Part shown: positions 44,930-53,178 of the stretch, in pieces
Layout: each line of letters opens with the position of its first letter
Position numbering within the stretch: position 1 is the first letter of the stretch
Source: Pectobacterium sp. CFBP8739
Lineage (GTDB): Bacteria > Pseudomonadota > Gammaproteobacteria > Enterobacterales > Enterobacteriaceae
Assembly (NCBI RefSeq): GCF_013449375.1
Contig: NZ_JACDRR010000011.1
Span: forward strand, 186,001-250,000
Direction of reading: 5' to 3'
DNA length: 64,000 bases
Notes under the pieces: generated by a model
Told to the model about the DNA's origin: nothing
The model's database searches: none
What the model saw: only the letters and a program-made list of their open reading frames with translations
Program-made: the position numbers and the translations under genes

Positions 44930-45741
44930 TTATTTTCTCCTCTGACCGTGCGTCGAGCGAACGCCTGAATGACCGCTAATTTCTTGTTTAACGCGCCGTC
45001 AACGACGGAGGGAAACCAGGCGTTAATTTTGACAAACAGCCGTTCCATAACGCCGAAGCGGTATCGTTTTTGTTCCGTTTCGAGTAGTCGGACAATCTGA
45101 GTAGCCACAACGGTGGGGGTATCACTACCATTACCGAGTTTGCGGTTCAGGGCATAGACGGCTTCGCTGTTGAGTGCGGTTTCCGTCGAACGAGGGGCGA
45201 CATACAGTACAGAAATTCCGCTACCCTGTAACTCGCGGCTTAGGGCTTCGGAAAAACGATGCATAGCGGCTTTTGTGGCACTGTAGACGCTCCATGCGGG
45301 ATGCCCAATTTCCCCAAAGATAGAACCGATATTGAGGACAATGCTTTGTTGACTCAATTTTTTTAACAATGTGCGAGTGAGTAATGTTGGAATTTCGATA
45401 TTGGTCCGGATTTGTTCACGAATATCATCGAAAGATTGCTGTTCAAACAACGCAAAATGGCTGCACCCTGCATTATTAATGAGGATGTCCAGCTTATGGT
45501 TTTCATTAAATCTTGCTGCAAGGGTAATGATTTCAATCTCTGAATAGTTTTTCATCAGAGCGATGCAGTGCTGTTCTGGACGTGGCAACTGCTGTTGCAG
45601 ACGCTGCATCGCCTGTTCATTACGCCCTACAAGGTAGAGGTTTGCCCCTTTTTCCGCTAAGGCGAGTGCGAGTGCCTGGCCAATTCCGCCACTCGCCCCT
45701 GTCAGCAGTATTGTCTTATTATGCAGGTTCACTTGAGCCAT
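44926..45741 (-). CDS. Short-chain dehydrogenase/reductase of the five-gene cluster
   Basis: A 271-residue classical SDR. It has the nucleotide-binding motif TGASGGIGQALALAL (about 14-28) with NLYLVGRNE, LDILINNAGCSHF (NNAG), and the catalytic Ser-Tyr-Lys set in LNIGSIFGEIG and YSATKAA. The C-terminal region is long and basic (FVKINAWFPSVVDGALNKKL), like SDRs acting on lipid substrates. I chose 45741 because the longer frame runs through the upstream gene; this start overlaps it by 23 bases. It probably reduces or oxidises the product of the preceding enzymes. Confidence 0.88.
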   Translation of the reverse strand: MAQVNLHNKTILLTGASGGIGQALALALAEKGANLYLVGRNEQAMQRLQQQLPRPEQHCIALMKNYSEIEIITLAARFNENHKLDILINNAGCSHFALFEQQSFDDIREQIRTNIEIPTLLTRTLLKKLSQQSIVLNIGSIFGEIGHPAWSVYSATKAAMHRFSEALSRELQGSGISVLYVAPRSTETALNSEAVYALNRKLGNGSDTPTVVATQIVRLLETEQKRYRFGVMERLFVKINAWFPSVVDGALNKKLAVIQAFARRTVRGENK

Positions 45742-46384
45742 TCCCCAGTTGATTGAGCATTTGTGTGTACAGGTGATAAACGCGGTGAGCCGTGTGCACA
45801 ATGGCATCCTGATCTCGCTTATCCGTGACGGTATTCATCAACAGGGCAAAAAATTTCAGGTGATCCTGGTCTAGCTCGCCGTGGGATCGCAGATAGGTGG
45901 TTGCCTCTTTTGGTAGCCTCAGTGCCTGTTCCACCCGTGTAGCAATGGCGGACGCAATAGACACGCTGGTGCCTTCCAGCACCCACACCATGCCAAAAAT
46001 GCTCATGGGATTGACACGTTCAATGCGGTAATAAAGAAAGGCAAGCATCATTTCAATCGGCAAGCCGGGCATCCCTAATCTGACTTTTTCTGCATCTCCG
46101 CCACAGGCGCGGATATCATTCAGAATCCACTCCTGATGGCCGTATTCTTCCTCGATATATTCAGCAATTGCACCACGCATAGATTCATGCGATGGCGGGA
46201 GGTGGCTACCTGCACACATCAATAACGGGACGGTATGGCTGACGTGATAGTACGCTTGGGTCAAAAACTCGATATACATCTCGCGTGAAATGTTGCCATC
46301 AAGGCAACGGGCGATAGCCGGAGACGAAAGCAACTGTTGACGTTCAGTCGTCGTTTTATTTTGTAATTGGTGATAGAAGTTCAT
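45719..46384 (-). CDS. Haem-oxygenase-like diiron redox enzyme of the five-gene cluster
   Basis: A 221-residue all-helical protein of the TenA/haem-oxygenase-like superfamily, usually annotated as iron-containing redox enzyme. Candidate metal ligands are in EYIEEEYGHQEWILNDI (about residues 80-96) and the late motif ELDQDHLKFF (Asp and His), with a third acidic helix between (EGTSVSIAS). Members of this HDO group oxidise amino acids, amines or fatty acids; UndA, for example, makes terminal alkenes. The ATGA overlap with the ligase gene indicates coupled expression. The reaction is not deducible from sequence. Confidence 0.85.
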   Translation of the reverse strand: MNFYHQLQNKTTTERQQLLSSPAIARCLDGNISREMYIEFLTQAYYHVSHTVPLLMCAGSHLPPSHESMRGAIAEYIEEEYGHQEWILNDIRACGGDAEKVRLGMPGLPIEMMLAFLYYRIERVNPMSIFGMVWVLEGTSVSIASAIATRVEQALRLPKEATTYLRSHGELDQDHLKFFALLMNTVTDKRDQDAIVHTAHRVYHLYTQMLNQLGNGSSEPA

Positions 46385-47823
46385 GGTTGCTCCTCCTCAC
46401 TACGGGTGAGTATCTGATGTTGTAGGGTTTGCCATAGGGCATTGCGGCGAGGACGGCCATTGGCCGTTAACATCTCGGGTGATGAAATCGTATGGGTAAA
46501 CAGTAATCGGTGCAGTTGCGCGTAATCTGGCAACTGTGCAGAAAGCGCCATCAGTTGTTCCCGTGCGAACTCCTGTTGCCCGTCAAACGCATCGACCAGT
46601 GCTACATTACGCACTAATCCTTCACCGAAAATCACAATGCGGCGGACGGCGGGACAGGCCATGGCTTCTGCTTCTGGCCATTCGGGGGAAAAATTGCGGC
46701 CAAAGGCGTTGATTTGCACGTTTTTTATGCGCCCCTGAATGTGAACGAATCCGTCGTCATCGATTCTGCCGAGATCGCCGGTCGCTACCGTCAATGAAGG
46801 TGAGGCCCCCCCCAGATAACCTAACGCATTGGCTGGACTGGACACGAGCAGTTGCCTGTCACTATCAATCGATAGTTGGATGCCTGGTAATGGTCTGCCG
46901 ACGCTACCCTGCCGTGTGACGCCAGGTCGATTCAGCGCCACGACGGAACCGCATTCTGACAGTCCATAGCCTTCAAAAATGGGGAGTCCGCTTTGGGCTG
47001 CAAGTTCCAGCAGTTGGGTTGAGATTTTGCCGCCACCTGCGGCAATAAAGCGCAATGACTGGGTGCTTTCCTGAACTTGCTGATGCAACTGTAACAGTAC
47101 GCGCAGCAGTTCAGGCACCAGTACCAGACTCTCTGGGCGCCAGCGTAGTAACGCTTGCAAAAATTGCGTCGCATTGAACCGGCTGGAGCCTTCAAAACCG
47201 ATGTGTGACGGTGGCAGCACCACGGTTTCAGCCCCCAGCAGCAGCGGGATGTAAATGCCACATAGGTTCTCAAGCAGAATACTGAGCGGTAATGTCACCA
47301 AATGCTTTTGTAAGTGGAGTGAGCGCAATTCACTCGCAAGGGTTTGAGCTGTCCACTCCATGCCGCTTAGACTTAAGCACACCCCTTTCGGTTCCCCTGT
47401 CGTGCCAGAGGTATAGGTGATTTTGGCTGTACCGGAAGGCAAGGGAACAGGTTCATCGACGGTTCGGATTTGCAATTGCCCGAGAGGGAAATCACAGGTC
47501 TGCCATTCTGCCAGGGGCGCGCTACCGATCCGTGCATCAATAGACGCAGACGACATGACCCACGTTTTTTGTCCGGCGGTGAAGAAAGGGGGAATGGGGA
47601 CGATCACAATCCCGCTAACAAGACAAGCCAGATCGATCATGGCCCACTCTGGACTATTTTCTAGTTCAAGTGCTAAGCGCTTTATACCGAGTGAGGTTAA
47701 GTGCTCTGCAATCGCCATAACGGTTTCATGGTATTGCTTCCAGCTCCATGTCCGACCGTCACCTTGTAAAGCGAGTGCATCAGGGCACTGTTGGGCGAGT
47801 TGTTCAAGCCTGTCCAGAAACAT
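46381..47823 (-). CDS. Adenylate-forming acyl ligase of the five-gene cluster
   Basis: A 480-residue ANL-superfamily protein related to long-chain acyl-CoA synthetases. It shows the ATP-binding loop ITYTSGTTGEPKG (about 133-145), the A5 motif FEGYGLSECGSVVALN, and TGDLGRIDDDGFVHIQGRIK (A7-A8 hinge). The C-terminal A10 position reads TANGRPRRNAL, so the usual catalytic lysine is replaced by arginine. It probably activates a fatty or other carboxylic acid as acyl-AMP or thioester for the adjacent acyltransferase-like and oxidase proteins. It overlaps the haemolysin-family gene by 20 bases and the diiron gene by four. Confidence 0.88.
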   Translation of the reverse strand: MFLDRLEQLAQQCPDALALQGDGRTWSWKQYHETVMAIAEHLTSLGIKRLALELENSPEWAMIDLACLVSGIVIVPIPPFFTAGQKTWVMSSASIDARIGSAPLAEWQTCDFPLGQLQIRTVDEPVPLPSGTAKITYTSGTTGEPKGVCLSLSGMEWTAQTLASELRSLHLQKHLVTLPLSILLENLCGIYIPLLLGAETVVLPPSHIGFEGSSRFNATQFLQALLRWRPESLVLVPELLRVLLQLHQQVQESTQSLRFIAAGGGKISTQLLELAAQSGLPIFEGYGLSECGSVVALNRPGVTRQGSVGRPLPGIQLSIDSDRQLLVSSPANALGYLGGASPSLTVATGDLGRIDDDGFVHIQGRIKNVQINAFGRNFSPEWPEAEAMACPAVRRIVIFGEGLVRNVALVDAFDGQQEFAREQLMALSAQLPDYAQLHRLLFTHTISSPEMLTANGRPRRNALWQTLQHQILTRSEEEQP

Positions 47824-48460
47824 AGGATTCTCCTACCGTGGTTATCCAAGGGACATCAGGTAACGTGGTAAACAGGTTCAGCAACATGCTTGTCTGTCTT
47901 AACGTGTTTTTTCCGTTTGTGAGTTCTCCGGCCATCACCTGCGGATCATGTTGGTAGTATTCACCCCATTCTTGTGCCGTATCGCCCAGCCGTGCTGCGC
48001 TGGCAGGCGTGAGTAGGATGGGTTGCAGATGGAGTCGATGAAAAATGTTGCGAATTTTCCGAGTGCCAGTGAAGACAATCCACGAGTAGTGATATTGGTT
48101 GAGTAATAAACAGATGGCGGCATACATAACGCGTGCTGAAGCGCCGTCATGTGCGGTGAAGTTTCCTATTTCGACGATTTTTTCCCGCGAAACGGGGAGG
48201 TTAATACGAGCGGACAACATCGTTTCAACGGGAGCATCAAGATATTGCTCCAGGTAAAATGCACCTTGTGAAGCCGTCTGGACGCCACAGGCTGCTCTCA
48301 GTTCACCACGGGCATCGTACATGCCGAGAAGCCAGGGCATACAGCGGGAAAGTGAGGCGTTGTAAATCTGATGATAGCTTTCACGTATTGACGTTGAAAT
48401 ATCATTCTGTTCGTATCCGCCATGTAACCATTTTAATGTATAGGGTGACATTATTCGCAT
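47804..48460 (-). CDS. Thermostable-haemolysin-family protein (acyltransferase-like)
   Basis: The 218-residue product resembles the thermostable haemolysin (delta-VPH) family of Vibrio. Features include YNASLSRCMPWLLGMYDARG, AACGVQTASQGAFYLEQYLD and REKIVEIGNFTAHDGASARV. The arrangement (a conserved substrate-binding beta core with EIGNF and a short C-terminal motif WIVFTGTRKIRNIFHRL) resembles GNAT or autoinducer-synthase folds, so the haemolysin name may mislead. I chose 48460 because AGAGG stands eight bases upstream; an ATG at 48490 has no good site. It is the first gene of the five-gene operon and diverges from cytochrome b561. Confidence 0.83.
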   Translation of the reverse strand: MRIMSPYTLKWLHGGYEQNDISTSIRESYHQIYNASLSRCMPWLLGMYDARGELRAACGVQTASQGAFYLEQYLDAPVETMLSARINLPVSREKIVEIGNFTAHDGASARVMYAAICLLLNQYHYSWIVFTGTRKIRNIFHRLHLQPILLTPASAARLGDTAQEWGEYYQHDPQVMAGELTNGKNTLRQTSMLLNLFTTLPDVPWITTVGESYVSGQA

Positions 48461-48612
48461 GATATGAGCCTCTGCTGAAAATAAGGTCATCCTGACAGTG
48501 AATTATTATGTCAACCTTAAGAATTTTTTCGGAAATGAAATTTTTTATATTAATGTACGCTTAAGCTTTCGATTCTATAAATGACTTACTGTTAATTGAC
48601 GGCTATTTGAAA
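48461..48612. promoter_or_regulatory. Divergent promoter region of the five-gene cluster
   Basis: About 150 very AT-rich bases separate the haemolysin-family gene from the cytochrome b561 gene. They must carry both promoters. CTTAAG-type words occur twice (about 48517 and 48561), but no known operator was recognised. Confidence 0.45.
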
Positions 48613-49161
48613 ATGAAAAAAACCTATACGGCTAGCCAAATTATTTTTCATTGGCTTGTTTTTATCATGGTAGTGATTACCTATGCTGCGATGGAGCTTA
48701 AAGGATTGACGCCAAAAAACAGTCCTGAGCGAGCAATCATGGCATTGACGCATTATACGGCGGGGTTATGTGTATTATTCCTCATGTTAATCAGAGTGTT
48801 GCTGAAAATGAGGTATGGCGATCCTGCTATTGTCCCACCGCTACCGCGCTGGCAGCACATAGCGGCGAAAATAACGCACGGCGTGTTATATCTCATGTTT
48901 ATTTCATTACCGGTTTTTGGGATAGCTTCGCTTTATTACGGGCAGGTTGAATGGTCTTTCTTTGGAATAACAATGCCTATTACGCACGTTTTGAATGAAA
49001 ATATTCAGCACAAACTGAAATCGTTGCATGAATTGGTAGTTAATGTCGGCTATTTTATTATTGGTCTTCATGCTGCGGCGGCGTTATTTCATCATTATAT
49101 CGTGCGTGATAATACGCTGGACAGAATGTTACCTCTTCGCAAGGGCAGAATATCCGAGTAG
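48613..49161 (+). CDS. cybB: Cytochrome b561-family di-haem membrane protein
   Basis: A 182-residue CybB-like protein that binds two b haems between four membrane helices and can oxidise quinol or reduce superoxide. Haem-ligand histidines lie in IIFHWLVF (helix 1), ALTHYTAGL (helix 2), and SLHELVVNVGYFIIGLHAAAALFHH (helix 4). The ATG at 48613 is used; a frame start at 48607 is a TTG. The gene diverges from the five-gene cluster, and its redox character would suit an oxidase pathway, but a link is only suggested by position. The symbol is by similarity to E. coli. Confidence 0.88.
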   Translation: MKKTYTASQIIFHWLVFIMVVITYAAMELKGLTPKNSPERAIMALTHYTAGLCVLFLMLIRVLLKMRYGDPAIVPPLPRWQHIAAKITHGVLYLMFISLPVFGIASLYYGQVEWSFFGITMPITHVLNENIQHKLKSLHELVVNVGYFIIGLHAAAALFHHYIVRDNTLDRMLPLRKGRISE

Positions 49162-49480
49162 CGTGAGGCGCTTGTCCGGCACTCAATGGGTGACTATACG
49201 CTTCTGTTTCTGCCACGGGGTATCAGAAAAGAGTCTGGAAGCACCCGTGGCAACCTCTGCTCGTGTTTCACCGTATACGCCATCCTGCCGTGACTGAGAC
49301 AATCCTCATATAACTTTCGATGCGATTTATTACTTTTCTTTACCTTTGATCAAAAGCAATATTTTGAATGCATCTTTTTGTTATTCATAAGGCGAGCAAT
49401 GTCACGACAGTTGTTGTGGTTTCTGTCAAATGGATAACTAAAATGACCGCCAGTAGGCGGCTTAAATTGGACACAAACGC
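49162..49480. promoter_or_regulatory. nrf control region with FNR box
   Basis: The 320-base gap contains TTTGATCAAAAGCAA at 49345-49359, in which TTGAT-CAAA-AGCAA (49346-49359) matches the FNR consensus TTGAT-N4-ATCAA at 9 of 10 positions. It lies about 120 bases before nrfA. A small dyad CCGCC-AGTA-GGCGG (49447-49460) stands in the likely untranslated leader. No ORF was supported here. NarL/NarP heptamers were not clearly recognised. Confidence 0.65.
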
Positions 49481-50917
49481 ATGGTCAGGATAAGCACGTC
49501 AATCTCCTATCTGTGGGGCATGGTAGCCAGTCTTTTTCTTATGATACCTGCCTATTCCGCTGATGCTCCGGCGTCACCCCCTCCCGCTCCAATAGAAGCA
49601 AGAAATTCAGTCTTCACCGCGCAACACCCCGATCAGTTCAACTCGTGGAAAGCAACCCGCGAGCAGTCAGAACGTCACGATGCGCTGGCAGAAGACCCTA
49701 TGATGGTAGTCCTCTGGGCGGGTTATCCCTTCTCCAGAGACTATAACAAGCCGCGCGGCCATGCCTATGCCATCACGGACGTGCGCGAAACGCTGCGTAC
49801 CGGTGCACCAAAGACGGCAGAAGATGGCCCTCTGCCGATGGCGTGCTGGAGTTGTAAAAGCCCAGATGTCGCCCGCTTGATTCAACAGGAAGGTGAGGAC
49901 GGTTACTTCAAAGGCAAGTGGGCGCGAGGCGGGCCGGAGATAACTAACGATCTCGGCTGTGCGGACTGCCATGATACCGCGTCCCCGGATTTCGCTCAGG
50001 GCAAGCCGGCGCTGACGCTGTCCCGCCCTTACGCCGAGCGTGCTATGGAAGCGATTGGCAAACCGTTTGATCAAGCCAGTCGATTCGGGCAGCAGTCAAT
50101 GGTCTGTGGACAATGCCACGTTGAATATTATTTTTCCGGTAAAGACAAGGCGGTGAAATTTCCCTGGGATAACGGCACGAAAGTCGAAGACATGGAAAAA
50201 TACTATGACGCTATTTCCTTCTCCGACTGGACCAATACCCTTTCCCGCGCACCGATGCTGAAAGCCCAGCATCCAGAATATGAAACCTGGAGCATTGGTA
50301 TCCACGGCAAAAACAACGTGACCTGTATCGACTGTCATATGCCGAAAGTGAAAAACGCAGACGGCAAGCTGTATACCGATCACAAGATAGGTAACCCTTT
50401 CGACAATTACGGCGAAACCTGTACCAACTGCCACACGCAGGATAAAGCCGCGATGCAGAAGGTGGTTGCTGAACGCAAAACGGCGATTCAGGATTTAAAA
50501 CTGAAAGCAGAAGCGCAATTGGTTCATGCGCATTTTGAAGCCAAAGCGGCCTGGGATGCTGGGGCAACCGAAGCGGAAATGCAGCCGATTCTGATGGATA
50601 TCCGCCATGCGCAATGGCGTTGGGATCTGGCGGTTGCCTCTCACGGTATTCACATGCATGCGCCAGATGAAGGCTTACGAATGCTCGGCACGTCGCTGAG
50701 TAAATCCGCTGAGGCGAGAACCAAACTGGTACGCCTATTGGCACAGAAAGGCGTGACAGGCGAAGTCAAACTGCCGGATATCTCAACGAAAGAAAAAGCG
50801 CAGCAGGCGATTGGGCTCAACATGCAGCAAATCAACGCCGAAAAACAGGATTTCTTGAATACGGTGGTGCCGCAGTGGGACGAGCAAGCGCGTAAAGCGG
50901 GACGACTGAGCCAATAA
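49481..50917 (+). CDS. nrfA: Periplasmic cytochrome c nitrite reductase NrfA
   Basis: NrfA is the pentahaem cytochrome c552 that reduces nitrite to ammonium with six electrons in the periplasm. The 478-residue precursor has the E. coli length. It has a signal peptide ending near PAYSADA, the special catalytic-haem motif CWSCK (Cys122 to Lys126) and four CXXCH motifs (CADCH, CGQCH, CIDCH, CTNCH). The conserved C-terminal [11 protein letters not shown] supplies haem ligands. It begins nrfABCDEFG and needs the dedicated lyase NrfEFG for the CWSCK haem. Confidence 0.97.
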   Translation: MVRISTSISYLWGMVASLFLMIPAYSADAPASPPPAPIEARNSVFTAQHPDQFNSWKATREQSERHDALAEDPMMVVLWAGYPFSRDYNKPRGHAYAITDVRETLRTGAPKTAEDGPLPMACWSCKSPDVARLIQQEGEDGYFKGKWARGGPEITNDLGCADCHDTASPDFAQGKPALTLSRPYAERAMEAIGKPFDQASRFGQQSMVCGQCHVEYYFSGKDKAVKFPWDNGTKVEDMEKYYDAISFSDWTNTLSRAPMLKAQHPEYETWSIGIHGKNNVTCIDCHMPKVKNADGKLYTDHKIGNPFDNYGETCTNCHTQDKAAMQKVVAERKTAIQDLKLKAEAQLVHAHFEAKAAWDAGATEAEMQPILMDIRHAQWRWDLAVASHGIHMHAPDEGLRMLGTSLSKSAEARTKLVRLLAQKGVTGEVKLPDISTKEKAQQAIGLNMQQINAEKQDFLNTVVPQWDEQARKAGRLSQ

Positions 50918-50960
50918 CCCCATCGCCCGTGGACGCGGGCGAACATAGAGTGGAGTGGAT

Positions 50961-51530
50961 ATGAGCGTATTACGTTCGTTATTGACTGCCGGGGTGCTGG
51001 TATCAGGCATGCTTTGGGCATTGCCAGGGCTGACGCAGCCCGCACCTCAGGCGGAAAAAGGAGAGCGGTGGGAGGTTATGCCGCAGCGCAATCCCGATGA
51101 AGCTTGTCTACAGTGCCATAAACCGGAAGAGGATGGCATGAAGGGTAAACATGCTTCCGCCATCAACCCGCATAATCAAAAACAGCTGACCTGTACTAAC
51201 TGCCACGGCAAGCCGTCGCTGTTGCATCGCGAAGGCGTGAAAGATGTCATGCGTTTTAACTTCCCGATGTACAAGGTGGAAGAGCAAAACAGCGTCTGTA
51301 TGTCATGCCATGCGCCGGAACAGTTGCAGAAAGCGTTTTGGCCGCACGATGTGCACGTGACGAAAGTGGCGTGTGCCAGCTGTCATCAGTTGCACCCCAC
51401 GCAGGATAGTATGCAAACGCTGAACGACAAGAGCCGCATCAAACTGTGCGTGGATTGCCACAGCGACCAGCGCAATAACCCCGATTTCAACCCAGCCTCA
51501 GTGCATCTGGGTAATAAGAGGCAGCCATGA
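50961..51530 (+). CDS. nrfB: Pentahaem cytochrome NrfB, electron donor to NrfA
   Basis: NrfB is a small periplasmic cytochrome c that carries electrons from the NrfCD quinol dehydrogenase to NrfA. The 189-residue precursor has a signal peptide ([20 protein letters not shown]) and five CXXCH motifs: CLQCH, CTNCH, CMSCH, CASCH, CVDCH. I chose 50961, matching the E. coli N-terminus; the frame is open six bases further up. GAGTGGA is the ribosome-binding site. Confidence 0.96.
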   Translation: MSVLRSLLTAGVLVSGMLWALPGLTQPAPQAEKGERWEVMPQRNPDEACLQCHKPEEDGMKGKHASAINPHNQKQLTCTNCHGKPSLLHREGVKDVMRFNFPMYKVEEQNSVCMSCHAPEQLQKAFWPHDVHVTKVACASCHQLHPTQDSMQTLNDKSRIKLCVDCHSDQRNNPDFNPASVHLGNKRQP

Positions 51531-52198
51531 GTTGCTCTCGTCGTCAATTTCTTGCCCGTATGGGAGGGCTGATTGCCCTCACCAGCACGGCGGGGCAGGT
51601 TGTCGCACAGACGCTGAATATCAACGGTGTCCGCTACGGCATGATCCACGATGAATCGCTCTGTATCGGCTGTACGGCGTGTATGGATGCCTGTCGGGAG
51701 GTCAATCAGGTGCCGGAAGGGGTATCACGCCTGACGATCGTTCGCAGCGAACCGATCGGGACCTTCCCAGACGTGAAATACCGTTTTTTCCGTCATTCCT
51801 GTCAGCACTGCGATCATGCACCCTGTGTTGACGTGTGTCCGACTGGGGCGTCATATCGCGATGCGGCAAACGGCATTGTAGATGTGAATCCCGAGCTGTG
51901 CGTCGGGTGCCAATACTGTATTGCTGCTTGCCCTTATCAGGTGCGCTTTATTCATCCGCAGACGAAAACGGCGGATAAGTGCGATTTTTGCCGCAAGACC
52001 AACCTGAAAGCCGGAAAACTGCCCGCCTGCGTGCTGTCTTGTCCGACTAACGCGCTGACGTTCGGCAACCTTGACGATCCCGACAGCGAGGTTTCCCGCC
52101 TGCTACGTCAACAGCCGACGTATCGCTACAAAATCGCGCTCGGCACTCGTCCTAAGGTTTATCGCATACCGTTTAAATACGGGGAGGTTCATCAATGA
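51527..52198 (+). CDS. nrfC: Ferredoxin-like quinol dehydrogenase subunit NrfC
   Basis: NrfC is a 223-residue protein with four 4Fe-4S clusters. It has a twin-arginine-type signal ([18 protein letters not shown]) and the four cysteine clusters [38 protein letters not shown] and [22 protein letters not shown]. It passes electrons from NrfD to NrfB. It overlaps nrfB by four bases and nrfD by four bases. Confidence 0.96.
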   Translation: MSCSRRQFLARMGGLIALTSTAGQVVAQTLNINGVRYGMIHDESLCIGCTACMDACREVNQVPEGVSRLTIVRSEPIGTFPDVKYRFFRHSCQHCDHAPCVDVCPTGASYRDAANGIVDVNPELCVGCQYCIAACPYQVRFIHPQTKTADKCDFCRKTNLKAGKLPACVLSCPTNALTFGNLDDPDSEVSRLLRQQPTYRYKIALGTRPKVYRIPFKYGEVHQ

Positions 52199-53157
52199 CA
52201 CCCATGTCTTCAAGCGCATTCCATTTTGCTTCGTTAGTTTGGGACTGGCCGATTGCGATTTATCTGTTTTTGGTGGGTATTTCTGCGGGTCTGGTGACGC
52301 TCTCGGCTTTGCTGCGGCGTTACCACCCCGAACAGGCAAACGCAGACAGTACGCTAATGCGCACAACGCTGATTCTCGCGCCGTGCACCATCATTTTTGG
52401 CTTGCTGATCCTGATCTTCCACCTGACGCGTCCCTGGACGTTCTGGAAGCTCATGTTCCATTACAGCTTTACCTCGGTGATGTCGGTTGGCGTCATGCTG
52501 TTTCAGGTCTACATGGCGGCGTTGGCAGTGTGGCTAGCCAACATTTTCAGCAAGCAGGTTATCGTGCTGCAACAGCGCTGGCTACCGAAGCTGACTCTCG
52601 TTCCCCGAGTGCTTGGCTGGCTGGCACCGATGCAGAAATCGCTGGATATTGTGATGCTGCTGCTGGCGGTGATGTTAGGGGCTTACACCGGATTTTTACT
52701 TTCCGCGCTGAAGACCTATCCGCTGCTGAATAATCCGATCTTACCCGCGCTGTTCCTGTTCTCAGGGGTGTCCTCTGGTGCTGCGGTGGCGTTGATCGCC
52801 ATGGCCTGCCGTTATCGCCGCAATCCGCATAGCGAAGAAGCGCATTTTGTACACCGCGTTGAAACGCCAGTCGTGTGGTTAGAGATCTTCTTACTGTTCG
52901 CGTTCTTTATCGGCCTCGCCTTAGGGGACGATGGAAAGCAGCGCGCGCTGGTGGCCGCGCTGGCCGGGGGATTCTGGGCCGCGTGGTTCTGGCTGGGCGT
53001 GGTCGGGATTGGGTTAGTCATTCCCTTGCTGCTCAAGTCATGGGCTAGCCGACAGCATTCACCGTATGGCGTGCTGGCGGTTTGTGGTCTGAGTCTGGTG
53101 GGCGTTTTGCTCCTGCGCTTCTTTATCCTCTATGCGGGGCAGTTAACCGTTGTCTAA
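52195..53157 (+). CDS. nrfD: Quinol-oxidising membrane subunit NrfD
   Basis: NrfD is an integral membrane protein with about eight helices that oxidises menaquinol and delivers electrons to NrfC. The 320-residue protein has the family motifs WDWPIAIYLFLVGISAG, LTRPWTFWKLMFHYSFTSVMS, LGAYTGFLLSALKTYP and FLFSGVSSGAAVALI. An in-frame ATG at 52204 (three codons in) is an alternative start. Start and stop contexts indicate tight coupling to nrfC. Confidence 0.95.
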   Translation: MTPMSSSAFHFASLVWDWPIAIYLFLVGISAGLVTLSALLRRYHPEQANADSTLMRTTLILAPCTIIFGLLILIFHLTRPWTFWKLMFHYSFTSVMSVGVMLFQVYMAALAVWLANIFSKQVIVLQQRWLPKLTLVPRVLGWLAPMQKSLDIVMLLLAVMLGAYTGFLLSALKTYPLLNNPILPALFLFSGVSSGAAVALIAMACRYRRNPHSEEAHFVHRVETPVVWLEIFLLFAFFIGLALGDDGKQRALVAALAGGFWAAWFWLGVVGIGLVIPLLLKSWASRQHSPYGVLAVCGLSLVGVLLLRFFILYAGQLTVV

Positions 53158-53178
53158 TTCCCAGCAAGAGGCCTGTTG

